A stretch of 43,763 nt of DNA from a candidate division CPR2 bacterium GW2011_GWC2_39_10 (GCA_000993275.1 LBVV01000017.1:1-43763); one strand, 5' to 3'; shown: positions 31,845 to 41,642, counted from the stretch's first letter. The notes: generated by a model from the letters alone, not told the origin. Translations and numbers: made by a program.

Positions 31845-33503
31845 TTAGGTCGCTTTTTCTAGTTTTGCTATTTCTTCCTCGATAATCTTTTTATCTAGTC
31901 TTTGGAACAGAGGTTTCGGTTCTTTGAAGGTACTCCCTGCCGGAAGTTCCTCGAAACGCCATTCAATGTTCGATACCTTGATTGTTTCGAGAAGCACTTG
32001 AGAAGATCTCGGGATAAAGGGTTGGGTAAGTATCCCAAGGCTACGGATTACTTGAGCACAGACCCATAGGGTAGTTGCTGCTGCCTCTTGACTAACCTTG
32101 ATTTGTGACCAAGGAGCTTTTTTATCAACATATTGGTTGCCGAGGCGAGCGAGGCCTATGATTTCCTTAATGGCTGCTCTAAATTTTCCCTCAGAAATGA
32201 GCTGGCCAGCTGTCTTAAATGAATCTTTGGTAGCTTTGAGAATTTTCTTATCCTCTTCGTCGAAGTCGCCTGGAGTCGGTATTTTGTCACCAAAATTTTT
32301 GAAAATAAAGCTTAGGATTCGGTGAACAAAATTGCCATAGACGCCAACAAGATCGCCGTTGGTTCTCTCTAAGTATTCTTGCCAGGTAAAATCAGCATCT
32401 GAGGTCTCGGGTCCATTGTTGATAACATAGTATCGTAGAGTATCGGGATCGTAGTTCTCCAGGAAATTCGGTACCCACACTGCCCAATTTCTACTTGTGG
32501 AGAGTTGTTTGCGCTCCAAAGTTACATACTCAGTAGAAACAATTTGAGATGGCAGATTAAGGCCCCCTTTGGCCTTAAGAATGGCTGGCCATATTATGGT
32601 GTGGAAAGGAATATTATCCTTACCGTGAGCATAAATATTCTTGGCGCCATTTGTCCAGAAGGGAATCCAGGCGTCTGGATTATCTTGAGCATTAGCCCAT
32701 TCGATGCTGGCAGAGACGTAGCCAATAACCGCTTCAAACCAAACGTAGATTCGTTTGTCATCATAGCCTTCTATTGGGATTTTGATGCCCCATTGGGTAT
32801 CTCTGGTAATCGGTCTATCTTTGAGACCTTTCTTCAGAAGACCGCGGGTAAAGTTTGCAGCGTTTTGGCGCCATCCTTTTTGCTTGGGTACCCATTCCTT
32901 CAAAAAGTCTTCAAAGTGACTTAGTTTCAAGAAGAAATGTTCGCTTTCTCGAAACTCTGGAGTGGTGCCACAAATCTTGCATTGCGGGTTTAACAGCTCT
33001 GTCGTATCAAGCAGGGATCCGCATTCGTCACATTGGTCGCCTCTAGCTCCAGGTGTCTTGCACACCGGACAAATCCCTTCGACATATCGATCAGGTAAGA
33101 ACCTTCGGCAGTTCGGGCAGTGTGGTAGGGTTTGAGATTTAGCATAGATCAGACCTTTATTATGGAGCGATAAGAAGAAATCTTGAACGACTTTCTCGTG
33201 ATTATCTGTGGTTGTTTTTGTGTAGAGGTCGTAACTAAAACCCAATTCAGTAAAGTCGCGAACGAACTCGCGATGGTAACGATCTGCTATCTTGCTTGGT
33301 GGAACGCCTTCTTTTTCTGCACGAACGGCAATAGGTGTGCCGTGTTGATCCGAGCCGGAGACATAAAGAACGTCATTGCCAGATAGCCGGTAATAACGTG
33401 CTAGGATATCTCCTCCAATAAGGGCAGCAACATGACCAATGTGAAGAGAGCCATTTGCGTATGGCCAAGCTCCACCAATCAAAATTTTCTGTTTATCTGT
33501 CAT
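31845..33503 (-). CDS. metG: Methionyl-tRNA synthetase
   Basis: A class I synthetase of 552 residues that charges tRNA-Met. It has the HIGH motif in GSLHIGHVAAL (about 18-28), SGSDQHGTPI, and two zinc-knuckle Cys clusters (CPNC...CPVC and CDEC...CKIC, about 130-180). The KMSKS loop is KQLSTSRNWAVW, a variant in which Lys is replaced by Thr, of the kind seen in archaeal/actinobacterial-type MetRS. A C-terminal anticodon-binding helical domain is present and no EMAP tail. The ATG at 33503 has TGGAGG 8 nt upstream; the in-frame TTG at 33518 is part of that site. It may have been acquired horizontally. Confidence 0.96.
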   Translation of the reverse strand: MTDKQKILIGGAWPYANGSLHIGHVAALIGGDILARYYRLSGNDVLYVSGSDQHGTPIAVRAEKEGVPPSKIADRYHREFVRDFTELGFSYDLYTKTTTDNHEKVVQDFFLSLHNKGLIYAKSQTLPHCPNCRRFLPDRYVEGICPVCKTPGARGDQCDECGSLLDTTELLNPQCKICGTTPEFRESEHFFLKLSHFEDFLKEWVPKQKGWRQNAANFTRGLLKKGLKDRPITRDTQWGIKIPIEGYDDKRIYVWFEAVIGYVSASIEWANAQDNPDAWIPFWTNGAKNIYAHGKDNIPFHTIIWPAILKAKGGLNLPSQIVSTEYVTLERKQLSTSRNWAVWVPNFLENYDPDTLRYYVINNGPETSDADFTWQEYLERTNGDLVGVYGNFVHRILSFIFKNFGDKIPTPGDFDEEDKKILKATKDSFKTAGQLISEGKFRAAIKEIIGLARLGNQYVDKKAPWSQIKVSQEAAATTLWVCAQVIRSLGILTQPFIPRSSQVLLETIKVSNIEWRFEELPAGSTFKEPKPLFQRLDKKIIEEEIAKLEKAT

Positions 33504-33670
33504 TTTTATCGCCTCCAAATCTTTGAATATACATCTTATACCATAAAGCGGCCATTTTTTGAGCTCTGATTTTCAATGAACGTTAGATAATTGTAAGCTA
33601 AAATCCAGTTTTTGTCAACAAAATTGTGACTCAAAATTGTGGTCTCCCCGTATCAAATAATACGAAATCA

Positions 33671-33698
33671 TTGAAAAATATGTATAAATATGTATAAT
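33671..33698 (+). promoter_or_regulatory. Promoter of the five-gene operon
   Basis: TTGAAA (33671-33676), a 16-nt spacer and TATAAT (33693-33698). Transcription would start near 33705, about 20 nt before the first gene. No operator-like repeat was recognised, apart from a duplicated ATATGTATAA motif in the spacer. Confidence 0.7.
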
Positions 33699-33724
33699 TA
33701 TATAAACATTTTTAACTTAGGTCT

Positions 33725-35323
33725 ATGAAAAACGAAGATGAACTAAATAGTTTGGCCAGCGAATATTTTATCTCTAGCTCTAATCTTAATCAGTGTAGGG
33801 ATATTTTGACTAGAGCAGTTGAAATTGGGTTAGATTTTAAAACAAAAGAAGATCATGGAAGCGCCGTGGTAAATTACAAGGGCCAGGATCAAATTATGAA
33901 AGACCTACTTGAGCCGGTTCCGGAGGAAGGTAAAAATCTAATTGATGTTATAGAAGAGTTTAAAGAGAAGATAATGAATGGCTCCGTGAACTTTAGTAGC
34001 GCACATTTTCTTGCTTTTCCTGATTGCGGCAATTCTTTAGCGGCTATGACTGGCCATATACTATATGGTATGCTAAATCAGAATTTGATCAATTCAATTC
34101 ACACCTCCCCTACTGCCACTTTTGCAGAAATGTCGGTTATAAACTGGCTTAGGGAAATTGTCGGTTACAATATTACGATGAAACCTGAGGCTATAGCTGA
34201 TGTTGGTGGTATTTGTGTAACTGGTGGCGTCTCAGCAAATATGGTTGGCTTGCTTCTGGCGCGGGAAAATAGGCTTCCTGGAACAATTAACACTGGTATT
34301 CAATGTGATTCTCGTAAAATAAAAGTCTTTATACCCAAAGGGATTGGACATTATTCAATTAAGGCTGCTTTGGGCTGGATGGGATTAGGCAAGGATAACG
34401 CTGTTGAGGTAGAAATTACACAAAACTTTACTATTGATCAGAATGATCTATTGAAAAAGATTAAATCATGTAATAGTGATGATATTCTCTTGGCTTTAGT
34501 GGCTTATACTGGGGATTCGAGGACAATGGCCGTTGATGACTTTGAGGGTCTATATAAAATTGCAAAACAATATGGAATGTGGTTTCATGTAGACGCTTGT
34601 CACGGTTTATCTTTGTGTTTTAGCGATAAGCTTAAAGGTAAGATAAAAGGCATAGAGCTCGCAGACTCATTAACTATAGATCCTCATAAGGTTTTGTTTG
34701 TTCCTTATACATTAAGTTTTGTTTTAGTTAAAGATCCAACAAAGTTTGAGCTCGTTTCTGGCATTGGTGATCTTATCACTAAGGAGCCCTATTCGTTTGG
34801 CCAAATTACACCACTATTTGGCAGCCGATCATTTGATAGCCTAAAGTTGTGGTTTCTAATTAAAAACCTCGGGAAAAAGAATATTGGTAAATTAATTGAG
34901 CAAAGACATGAAATGGTAAAATATTTTGCTTCTCTAATAAATGATAGAGAGGATTTTTATATGATGAATGAAGTTATAATTAATAGTGCTGCTTATATAT
35001 ATTTACCCAAAAAGTTTAAAGAACAGCTGGATGCTAATAAGCCCGATAAGAGTAAAAAAGACTGGATTGTTAAAAAAATTAATAAGCTTAATAAAAATAT
35101 CCAATACAGAATGTTCCGGGAAGGCCAGTATTACGTACACACTTTTCAGTTAAATGATTTTCGTAATGTTTTGGGGGCTGGTCGTGATACCGTTTTTCAA
35201 ATGCAAAGGTTGATGTTGGGAAATCCCCTAACCACACCAGCGGTGCTCCAAGATTTTATGGATTATTTGGAAAAAGTTGCTAAAGAGGAGGTAGCTAAAA
35301 TTGAAGGAAGGGCTGCAATATAA
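33725..35323 (+). CDS. PLP-dependent group II amino acid decarboxylase
   Basis: A 532-residue fold-type I enzyme of the glutamate/aromatic/diaminobutyrate decarboxylase group. It has SSAHFLAFPDCGNSLAA and TSPTATFAEMSVI in the substrate region, VTGGVSANMVGLLLAR, WFHVDACHG (PLP-stacking region, about 285-293) and DPHK with the PLP lysine (about 319-322). It is the first gene of a tight operon with an APS-kinase-like enzyme, a propeller protein, a nucleotidyltransferase-like protein and a CobD-like aminotransferase. The substrate cannot be read from sequence. CCGG is very rare here, unlike core genes, which suggests transfer. Confidence 0.9.
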   Translation: MKNEDELNSLASEYFISSSNLNQCRDILTRAVEIGLDFKTKEDHGSAVVNYKGQDQIMKDLLEPVPEEGKNLIDVIEEFKEKIMNGSVNFSSAHFLAFPDCGNSLAAMTGHILYGMLNQNLINSIHTSPTATFAEMSVINWLREIVGYNITMKPEAIADVGGICVTGGVSANMVGLLLARENRLPGTINTGIQCDSRKIKVFIPKGIGHYSIKAALGWMGLGKDNAVEVEITQNFTIDQNDLLKKIKSCNSDDILLALVAYTGDSRTMAVDDFEGLYKIAKQYGMWFHVDACHGLSLCFSDKLKGKIKGIELADSLTIDPHKVLFVPYTLSFVLVKDPTKFELVSGIGDLITKEPYSFGQITPLFGSRSFDSLKLWFLIKNLGKKNIGKLIEQRHEMVKYFASLINDREDFYMMNEVIINSAAYIYLPKKFKEQLDANKPDKSKKDWIVKKINKLNKNIQYRMFREGQYYVHTFQLNDFRNVLGAGRDTVFQMQRLMLGNPLTTPAVLQDFMDYLEKVAKEEVAKIEGRAAI

Positions 35324-35340
35324 TACATCTTGGAGCGTTT

Positions 35341-35862
35341 ATGAACAAATCTAAGGGAGTGACGGTTTGGCTTACGGGATTATCTGGCTCTGGCAAGACA
35401 ACAATTGCAACAGAACTCGAGAGCCTTTTCAAGGAGAAGGGATTTAAGGTAGAGAAAATAGACGGTGATGTCTTAAGGGAAACGTTGTCTAAAGATTTGG
35501 GTTTTTCCAAAGAGGATAGAGATACAAATGTTGAGAGGTCAGCGTTTCTGGCAAAAACTCTAAACAATCATGGCGTAGTTGCAATCGTTTCACTTATATC
35601 CCCGTATCGAGAAAAAAGAGACTGGGCCAGAAATTATATAGAAAATTTTTTTGAGGTTTATGTAAATTGTCCCCTAGGAGCTTGTGAAGAAAGAGATGCC
35701 AAGGGGTTGTATATTAGGGCGCGAAAGGGAGAAATTCCAGATTTCACAGGAATTTCAGATAGGTATGAGGAACCAGTTAATCCAGAATTAACGCTTGATA
35801 CGAAACTTCTAGAACCAAAGGAATGTGCTTTAAGGATAGTAAAAGCGTTAAAAATAATTTAA
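35341..35862 (+). CDS. cysC: Adenylylsulfate kinase-like protein
   Basis: A 173-residue protein with all APS kinase landmarks: P-loop WLTGLSGSGKTT (about 10-21), IDGDVLRETLSKDLGFS, DRDTNVER, SPYREKRDWAR, and the lid ARKGEIPDFTGISDRYEEP (about 122-140). The known reaction is ATP + APS to PAPS. No ATP sulfurylase, PAPS reductase or typical sulfotransferase is visible in the window, and it sits between amino-acid enzymes. A kinase acting on another small hydroxyl compound is therefore an alternative. GGAG precedes ATG; 17 bp after the decarboxylase gene. Confidence 0.88.
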   Translation: MNKSKGVTVWLTGLSGSGKTTIATELESLFKEKGFKVEKIDGDVLRETLSKDLGFSKEDRDTNVERSAFLAKTLNNHGVVAIVSLISPYREKRDWARNYIENFFEVYVNCPLGACEERDAKGLYIRARKGEIPDFTGISDRYEEPVNPELTLDTKLLEPKECALRIVKALKII

Positions 35863-35880
35863 ATGGCAGAGGAAAAATAA

Positions 35881-36789
35881 ATGGAAATATTAGTCAGCTA
35901 CTTTACTACTAAATTCGATCTCATGAAAGAGCATTGGGCCAAGCACTCGGCCCTTAAAGATAAAGAGGTGATGGGAACTAATAAGGCATTCGACCAAGAC
36001 CTAGGAGGTTTAGTTAGAAGAATTGATTGGTCAACAAAAAAGGTTATTAGTGATTACGATATAAAAGTTCCAACTGGAATAACTAAAGGCTTTGGTAAGA
36101 CATTTATTGTTTCTGAGGAGAACAAAATTCTTGTTTTTGCGAATGACTTTGAGCTCGAAGGAATAATTACTTCCCCATTACTTAATTGCACTCATAGTAT
36201 TTCTGTTACTGATAAGGGCTTGCTTTGTGCATCAACTGGACTTGATGCTTTGGTTGAATTGGATTTAAACTCGAACATTCTTTTTGAATGGTTCGCAACT
36301 GAGAATGGATACGATACAGCGCCACAGGGTGTTAAGCGTGAGATCGATAAGAAAAAAGATCATCGAAATGTTACTTATACCACCCTCGAACAGACGACTC
36401 ATGTTAACTCAGCTATTAAAGTTGGGGATTATTTATTGGCAACTTTTTTTCATCAAGGATATTTAGTGAAAATAAACACTTGGGATAGTTCTCATGAGGT
36501 TGTGCTACAGGGCCTTAAAAATCCTCATTCCATTTATCCTTATAAGGAAGGTTTTATGCTATCGGATACCTCGCATAACCAGGTATGTATCTTAGACAAA
36601 AATTATAAGATTATCATAGAGGTTCGCAATCAATTTAATTGGGTTCAGGATGCTGTTCCATTTGGAAATAATTTCTTGATTGCTGATTCAAATAATCATC
36701 GCATTGTTGAGATTAATGAGGCTGGTAAAATTCTCGATGAGTATAGATTTAGTGAGAAACTAAAGATATATCAAATTTTGGCGGTATAG
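35881..36789 (+). CDS. Cytoplasmic beta-propeller (NHL/ASST-like) protein
   Basis: A 302-residue protein built of repeated beta-blade motifs (GGLVRRIDWSTKKVI, LKNPHSIYPYKEGFMLSDTS, FLIADSNNHRIVEINEAG). No signal peptide is present, so it is likely cytoplasmic. The PHS and NHR motifs recall NHL and arylsulfotransferase-type propellers, but conserved catalytic His residues cannot be assigned with confidence. It has an AGAGGA ribosome site and lies 18 bp after the kinase gene. In this operon it may bind or modify the pathway product. Confidence 0.7.
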   Translation: MEILVSYFTTKFDLMKEHWAKHSALKDKEVMGTNKAFDQDLGGLVRRIDWSTKKVISDYDIKVPTGITKGFGKTFIVSEENKILVFANDFELEGIITSPLLNCTHSISVTDKGLLCASTGLDALVELDLNSNILFEWFATENGYDTAPQGVKREIDKKKDHRNVTYTTLEQTTHVNSAIKVGDYLLATFFHQGYLVKINTWDSSHEVVLQGLKNPHSIYPYKEGFMLSDTSHNQVCILDKNYKIIIEVRNQFNWVQDAVPFGNNFLIADSNNHRIVEINEAGKILDEYRFSEKLKIYQILAV

Positions 36790-36790
36790 C

Positions 36791-37531
36791 ATGTATAGAA
36801 AAGAAAACAATTTTAAGGCTATGATTAGTGAACTAAAAGACTTTTTTTCGCGTCAGTTTGGGGATGATCATTTTACAATTATTTATGGATCTAATGCCTA
36901 CAAGACAAACACTTCGAGCTCTGATTTAGATTTTGTGACTGCTTGCAAGCATTTTCACGATTCGCATCTTCAAGAAGTTTTAAAATTCGCGTTTGATCTT
37001 TATGAAAGATATGGCTTGATGATTGATGATGAAGTGCCGCATGAAAAGAAGATATTAATATCTTATGAAACGGTTAATAGGGCTATAAATGGTCATGGTT
37101 TTGAGCGTAAGGTTGATAGCATACATGTGCCCCCAGTTGTTAAAACGCCAGGGTTTCTTTCTTCTGACGAGATTGTTATGAGACTATCTCTAAATGCACT
37201 TACCGGTAAAAGTGTTTTTGTTTCAGGCAATAGGCAGTATTATTTGAAAATGCGACGTAAGGCTTTGGAAAACCTTGTTAAATTTAATTTTTTAATAAAC
37301 AATGTAAACTCTTTTACTGTTGCTGAGTTTACTGATTCGTTAATAGGTACCCCAGAAAGAAATAGTGAAATGTATTTGGGATATAAAGACAATCCGAAAG
37401 TTAAGAAACACTTATCAAAAACTTTTTTGACGCAATTTGAGAGACTCAGTAAAAGGCAAATATTAAAATACACCGAAAAAACTGGTCGGTATTGTTTGGT
37501 AGACAAAAAATGGTTGAAGGAAGTAAGTTAG
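36791..37531 (+). CDS. Nucleotidyltransferase-fold protein
   Basis: A 246-residue protein with the Pol-beta/MNT-type motif IIYGSNAYKTNTSSSDLDF (GS then DxD, about 29-47). An acidic segment (MIDDEVPHEKK) could give the third carboxylate, and a helical C-terminal half follows. Such domains transfer NMP groups to small molecules or proteins. It starts 1 bp after the propeller gene stop and its own stop is 1 bp before the next start, so translation is coupled. The substrate is unknown. Confidence 0.75.
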   Translation: MYRKENNFKAMISELKDFFSRQFGDDHFTIIYGSNAYKTNTSSSDLDFVTACKHFHDSHLQEVLKFAFDLYERYGLMIDDEVPHEKKILISYETVNRAINGHGFERKVDSIHVPPVVKTPGFLSSDEIVMRLSLNALTGKSVFVSGNRQYYLKMRRKALENLVKFNFLINNVNSFTVAEFTDSLIGTPERNSEMYLGYKDNPKVKKHLSKTFLTQFERLSKRQILKYTEKTGRYCLVDKKWLKEVS

Positions 37532-37532
37532 C

Positions 37533-38579
37533 ATGAAAGGCGGTTATTTAGACTTTAGTGTGAATTTAAATCCTGTTCCGCTTAGCACGGAACTGTTAAA
37601 GCGCATCAATAAAGAAATGAATTCTTTGCTTTCTTGTTATCCAAATGAAGAAGATGCCCTAAATTTCCTTGCTGATTACTACAGCATCCCAGTAGGAAAT
37701 ATTGTTATTGGCAACGGATCGACTGAAATTTTTTTTATTTTGCCAGATGCTTTATGTTTTAAAGGGGCGATTGTAGTGATGCCTACCTTTTGGGAGTATA
37801 CTATTTCGTTAGAAAGGTCAAATAGCAAGGTTATACCATTCTATGTAGAAGAAAAAGATAATTTTAATTTGGATATCATAGCTCTGGAGCGGTTTGTTGG
37901 ACAGAAAGTTAAAGAAGAAGACATAGGCGCGGTATATTTATGTAATCCCAACAATCCGACATCAACTTTAGTGAGAGGCAAAGAAGTTATTCGGTTATGC
38001 AACAAATTTCCAAAAATTAAATTTGTTGTGGACGAAACTTATCTTCTTTTTGACAAGGACTATCGTCAGCTTAGTTTGATTAGTACCGCAATTAGCCGTC
38101 AGAATCTAGTTGTTGTTTTTTCTTTTTCAAAGTTTTTTAACATTCCTGGTGCTAGAATTGGGGTGTGTGTCGCAAGCAATGAAGACATTAAATCCATTAA
38201 AAGCCAAAGAGTTCCATATGGCCTAAATGGAGTTGGTTTAAAAATGATACCAATGATTTTGCGCGATAAGAAGTATGCAGAATTTTCTAGAGATTTAATA
38301 AGTTCTCAAAGACAAAGGCTCTATAAGCGTTTAAGCGAAATTCCTTATCTAAAAGTTTTTGAGCCCAGGGCAAACTATATTTTAGTGAAAATAGTCAACG
38401 CTAAAAAAGGGGATGCAACTGATCTTTGTAATTTTCTTGATAAGGAGGGTATTATCGCAAGGCATGGAGCTAATCTTGGTCTTGGTGGTAGGTATGTTAG
38501 ATTTACCGTTAGAACTATAGAAGAAAATGATTTTTTAATAAAAGTTATTAAAAAATCATTTGAACAATTCAGATCATGA
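37533..38579 (+). CDS. CobD/HisC-like PLP aminotransferase or decarboxylase
   Basis: A 348-residue fold-type I PLP enzyme. The start, LDFSVNLNPVPLS, matches threonine-phosphate decarboxylase (CobD) and histidinol-phosphate aminotransferase. Further motifs are GNGSTEIFF, YLCNPNNPTSTL (about 133-144), VVDETYLLF and the PLP lysine in FSFSKFFNIPGARIG (about 198). CobD decarboxylates O-phospho-amino acids, so with the kinase and nucleotidyltransferase in this operon a phospho-amino-alcohol product is a reasonable guess. No cobamide genes are visible. It is the last gene of the operon, and a MITE-like element follows at 38600. Confidence 0.87.
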   Translation: MKGGYLDFSVNLNPVPLSTELLKRINKEMNSLLSCYPNEEDALNFLADYYSIPVGNIVIGNGSTEIFFILPDALCFKGAIVVMPTFWEYTISLERSNSKVIPFYVEEKDNFNLDIIALERFVGQKVKEEDIGAVYLCNPNNPTSTLVRGKEVIRLCNKFPKIKFVVDETYLLFDKDYRQLSLISTAISRQNLVVVFSFSKFFNIPGARIGVCVASNEDIKSIKSQRVPYGLNGVGLKMIPMILRDKKYAEFSRDLISSQRQRLYKRLSEIPYLKVFEPRANYILVKIVNAKKGDATDLCNFLDKEGIIARHGANLGLGGRYVRFTVRTIEENDFLIKVIKKSFEQFRS

Positions 38580-38599
38580 TCTGTCCTAGCATAAGAGTT

Positions 38600-38730
38600 G
38601 AGACCGTTGAAAAACGTTTTTTAGAGTGTCATTGCGAGGAACGAAGCAATCTCCCTACACTCGAAACAAGATTGCCGCACTCCCTCCGGTCGCTCGCAAT
38701 GACGATTTTGGAGAGATTTTCAATAGTCGC
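38600..38730. mobile_element. MITE-like element, GACYRTTGAAAA ends
   Basis: GAGACCGTTGAAAA (38600-38613) and TTTTCAATAGTCGC (38717-38730) are inverted with three mismatches. The interior (CATTGCGAGGAACGAAGCA ... GATTGCCGCACTC ... CTCGCAATGACG) is the same type of core as in copies A, C and D of the GTAACTGCTCAC family, but with different ends. No clear target duplication. It marks the right edge of the CCGG-poor region. Confidence 0.65.
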
Positions 38731-38780
38731 TTTGCGGTAAAATTATTTTTTTGGGGTTTACCTTATAGCTTATTTTTTGA

Positions 38781-38786
38781 TATACT
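38781..38786 (+). promoter_or_regulatory. -10 element of the 38795 gene
   Basis: Extended -10 TGATATACT with ATG 8 nt after the hexamer and no ribosome site. A TTTACC hexamer lies about 18 nt upstream. A leaderless or nearly leaderless mRNA is expected. Confidence 0.5.
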
Positions 38787-38794
38787 TTTAATGC

Positions 38795-39817
38795 ATGAGG
38801 ATTCTAAAAGTTATTCTTTCCGTGTTAATCATTATTTTCTCGGTCGCATTTGGGGCTTTTTTGGGTGTAACCAAATATCAGCAAAAAATTTCTGCTGAAA
38901 GCGAGAAACCGGAAGAAAAATTTATTGTATATCCGCTTCCGCAAATTATTTCTCCTAAATCCGGTATTGAAGTTTCCGGCAAGCAAAATGTTTTAGTTGC
39001 CGCTCCGGGAGCAAAAGCTTTGTATCTTTCCGGAAAAAACGAATCAGGTGAAACACTAAACGAGGGCGAAGCAGAAATAGTGAGCGGGCTTGGTGAATTT
39101 GAATGGGATACTACCAGCTATAAAGACGATAGTTATAATGTTTATGTTACGGCTTATTATCAAACAGGCGCACCGTCAAAAGTAGGAATCAGCTTAGATG
39201 TTAAAAATAGCGATAAATCCGGAATTATCGGGGAAGAATTAAAATCCTCTTCCAATACCGCTTATCAGTCCGACAAAATTGATTCAGATTCTGCTTTAAC
39301 CCGGAATGAGGATCAAACCAAAAAAGAGTTAAATGCATTAGAAATTGATCAAAACCTTCTTATTGAAAAATTGGAAGTAATTCAAAGTGATGATAAGTTT
39401 AAAGTAACAATAAGCGGTTTGGCTAAAGATTATCAAAAAATAAACATCAACACATTCTCGTCTCATAAAAAAAAGGAAGTTAGTATTGATCCAAACGGGG
39501 CTTTTAAGACGGAAATAGTGTTATCCGTGGGGCGTCACGAAATTTATGCAGATTCAGGCGGAAAAAGAAGTCCGGTTGCCGAAGTTTATTTAAGTTCCCA
39601 AACCTCTCAAAAACCATTGGCCATGGTTAACGATTTAAAAAAGGAAGTTATAACTTACGGATCATATACCGGAGGACCGGCGATACTTCTGGTTTTGTTT
39701 GGCTGGTTTTTGCCGTTGGCAAAGCAAGCAAAGCCTTGCTCGGATAATGCCAAAGAGTTAAACTTAAAGCATGGAAGAGAAGAGCGAAGTACTGGATCAG
39801 CTCGAAAAAATAAATAA
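38795..39817 (+). CDS. Membrane-anchored Ig-like surface protein
   Basis: A 340-residue protein with an N-terminal TM or signal anchor (about 5-25). Two beta-sandwich-like regions (about 45-135 and 190-275, with PKSGIEVSGKQNVLVAAPG and DPNGAFKTEIVLSVGRHEIY) flank a Ser/Asp-rich linker. A C-terminal TM segment (about 292-312) precedes a basic tail. It probably displays Ig-like domains outside the membrane. Its 3' end overlaps a possible small ORF at 39771. Confidence 0.75.
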   Translation: MRILKVILSVLIIIFSVAFGAFLGVTKYQQKISAESEKPEEKFIVYPLPQIISPKSGIEVSGKQNVLVAAPGAKALYLSGKNESGETLNEGEAEIVSGLGEFEWDTTSYKDDSYNVYVTAYYQTGAPSKVGISLDVKNSDKSGIIGEELKSSSNTAYQSDKIDSDSALTRNEDQTKKELNALEIDQNLLIEKLEVIQSDDKFKVTISGLAKDYQKININTFSSHKKKEVSIDPNGAFKTEIVLSVGRHEIYADSGGKRSPVAEVYLSSQTSQKPLAMVNDLKKEVITYGSYTGGPAILLVLFGWFLPLAKQAKPCSDNAKELNLKHGREERSTGSARKNK

Positions 39818-39887
39818 AAAAATTGACAGTCCAAATCCCGAACTCAAAAGAGGGAAATATTTGTTTTATTGCGACAGAACTATATGA
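39771..39887 (+). CDS. Possible small coupled ORF, 38 residues
   Basis: It reads MEEKSEVLDQLEKINKKIDS and continues to DRTI; charged and helical. It overlaps the previous gene by 47 bp in another frame and ends in ATGA with the start of the next gene at 39884, so it could couple translation between them. The ribosome site is weak. Uncertain. Confidence 0.35.
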   Translation: MEEKSEVLDQLEKINKKIDSPNPELKRGKYLFYCDRTI

Positions 39888-40570
39888 AAAAGGTGGAAAA
39901 AATATTATTTGTAAGAGCATTAATTATTTTGCTTTTATTTTTGTTGCTACTGTTATTTTTGACTTACGGTTTAAAAAAATATGAGAATGAACGTCGTCAG
40001 GTTACTATTACAACAACACCGTATATAACCAGATATCCGACACCAACTGCCCCTGCAAATTATGAGGTTCATTACGCCATGGTGGTCAATGCAAGCAGCG
40101 GCTATATTGTTGTGTTCGATGAAAAAATAGGTAGCGAAAGAACAATCAGGGATTCGGGTCGTATAATAAAAGTAAGGAAATTTACGTATACGGATTGTGC
40201 TGGTACGGAAACTATTGATTGTCTAGGCGAGGGTGAAATTTATGGCACCGGTGATATCTCTTCACTAAAAAGGGGTGATAATGTTGATTTAATTATTAAT
40301 TCCCGTTCTGAAGTTTCAAAAATTCTTGCAGGAAAAACTATTAGCAATACAACTACTCCGACTTTCTCTAATTATGAATTTGGTTATGCGTCAATGAACT
40401 ATAATTATATTGCTTTCAGACGAGATAACTATTCGAAAGCCTTTTTAGTTGACAGTAAAACGCAGTATTTAATGGATGGTGCTAGTGGGAATATAAATAG
40501 TTTTAAAGATGGTGATATTTGCACTGTTATGGTTGCGGAAAATCTTATCACTAAACTGGAAACTCGATGA
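39884..40570 (+). CDS. Membrane-anchored protein with two beta domains
   Basis: A 228-residue protein with an N-terminal TM anchor (ILFVRALIILLLFLLLLLFL), a Thr/Pro linker (PTPTAP) and two similar beta-rich segments (about 55-140 and 155-225), each with a VVFDE/AFLVDS and GDxVDLII/GDICTVMV pattern. The ATG at 39884 is preferred over an in-frame TTG at 39869 because it forms an ATGA overlap with the small ORF upstream. Likely extracellular. Function unknown. Confidence 0.7.
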   Translation: MKKVEKILFVRALIILLLFLLLLLFLTYGLKKYENERRQVTITTTPYITRYPTPTAPANYEVHYAMVVNASSGYIVVFDEKIGSERTIRDSGRIIKVRKFTYTDCAGTETIDCLGEGEIYGTGDISSLKRGDNVDLIINSRSEVSKILAGKTISNTTTPTFSNYEFGYASMNYNYIAFRRDNYSKAFLVDSKTQYLMDGASGNINSFKDGDICTVMVAENLITKLETR

Positions 40571-40618
40571 TTATATTGCAACAGAAGTAATAATGCATTA
40601 AGCTATGTGTAGGGATAA

Positions 40619-41638
<1,020 letters not shown>

Positions 41639-41642
41639 TTTG

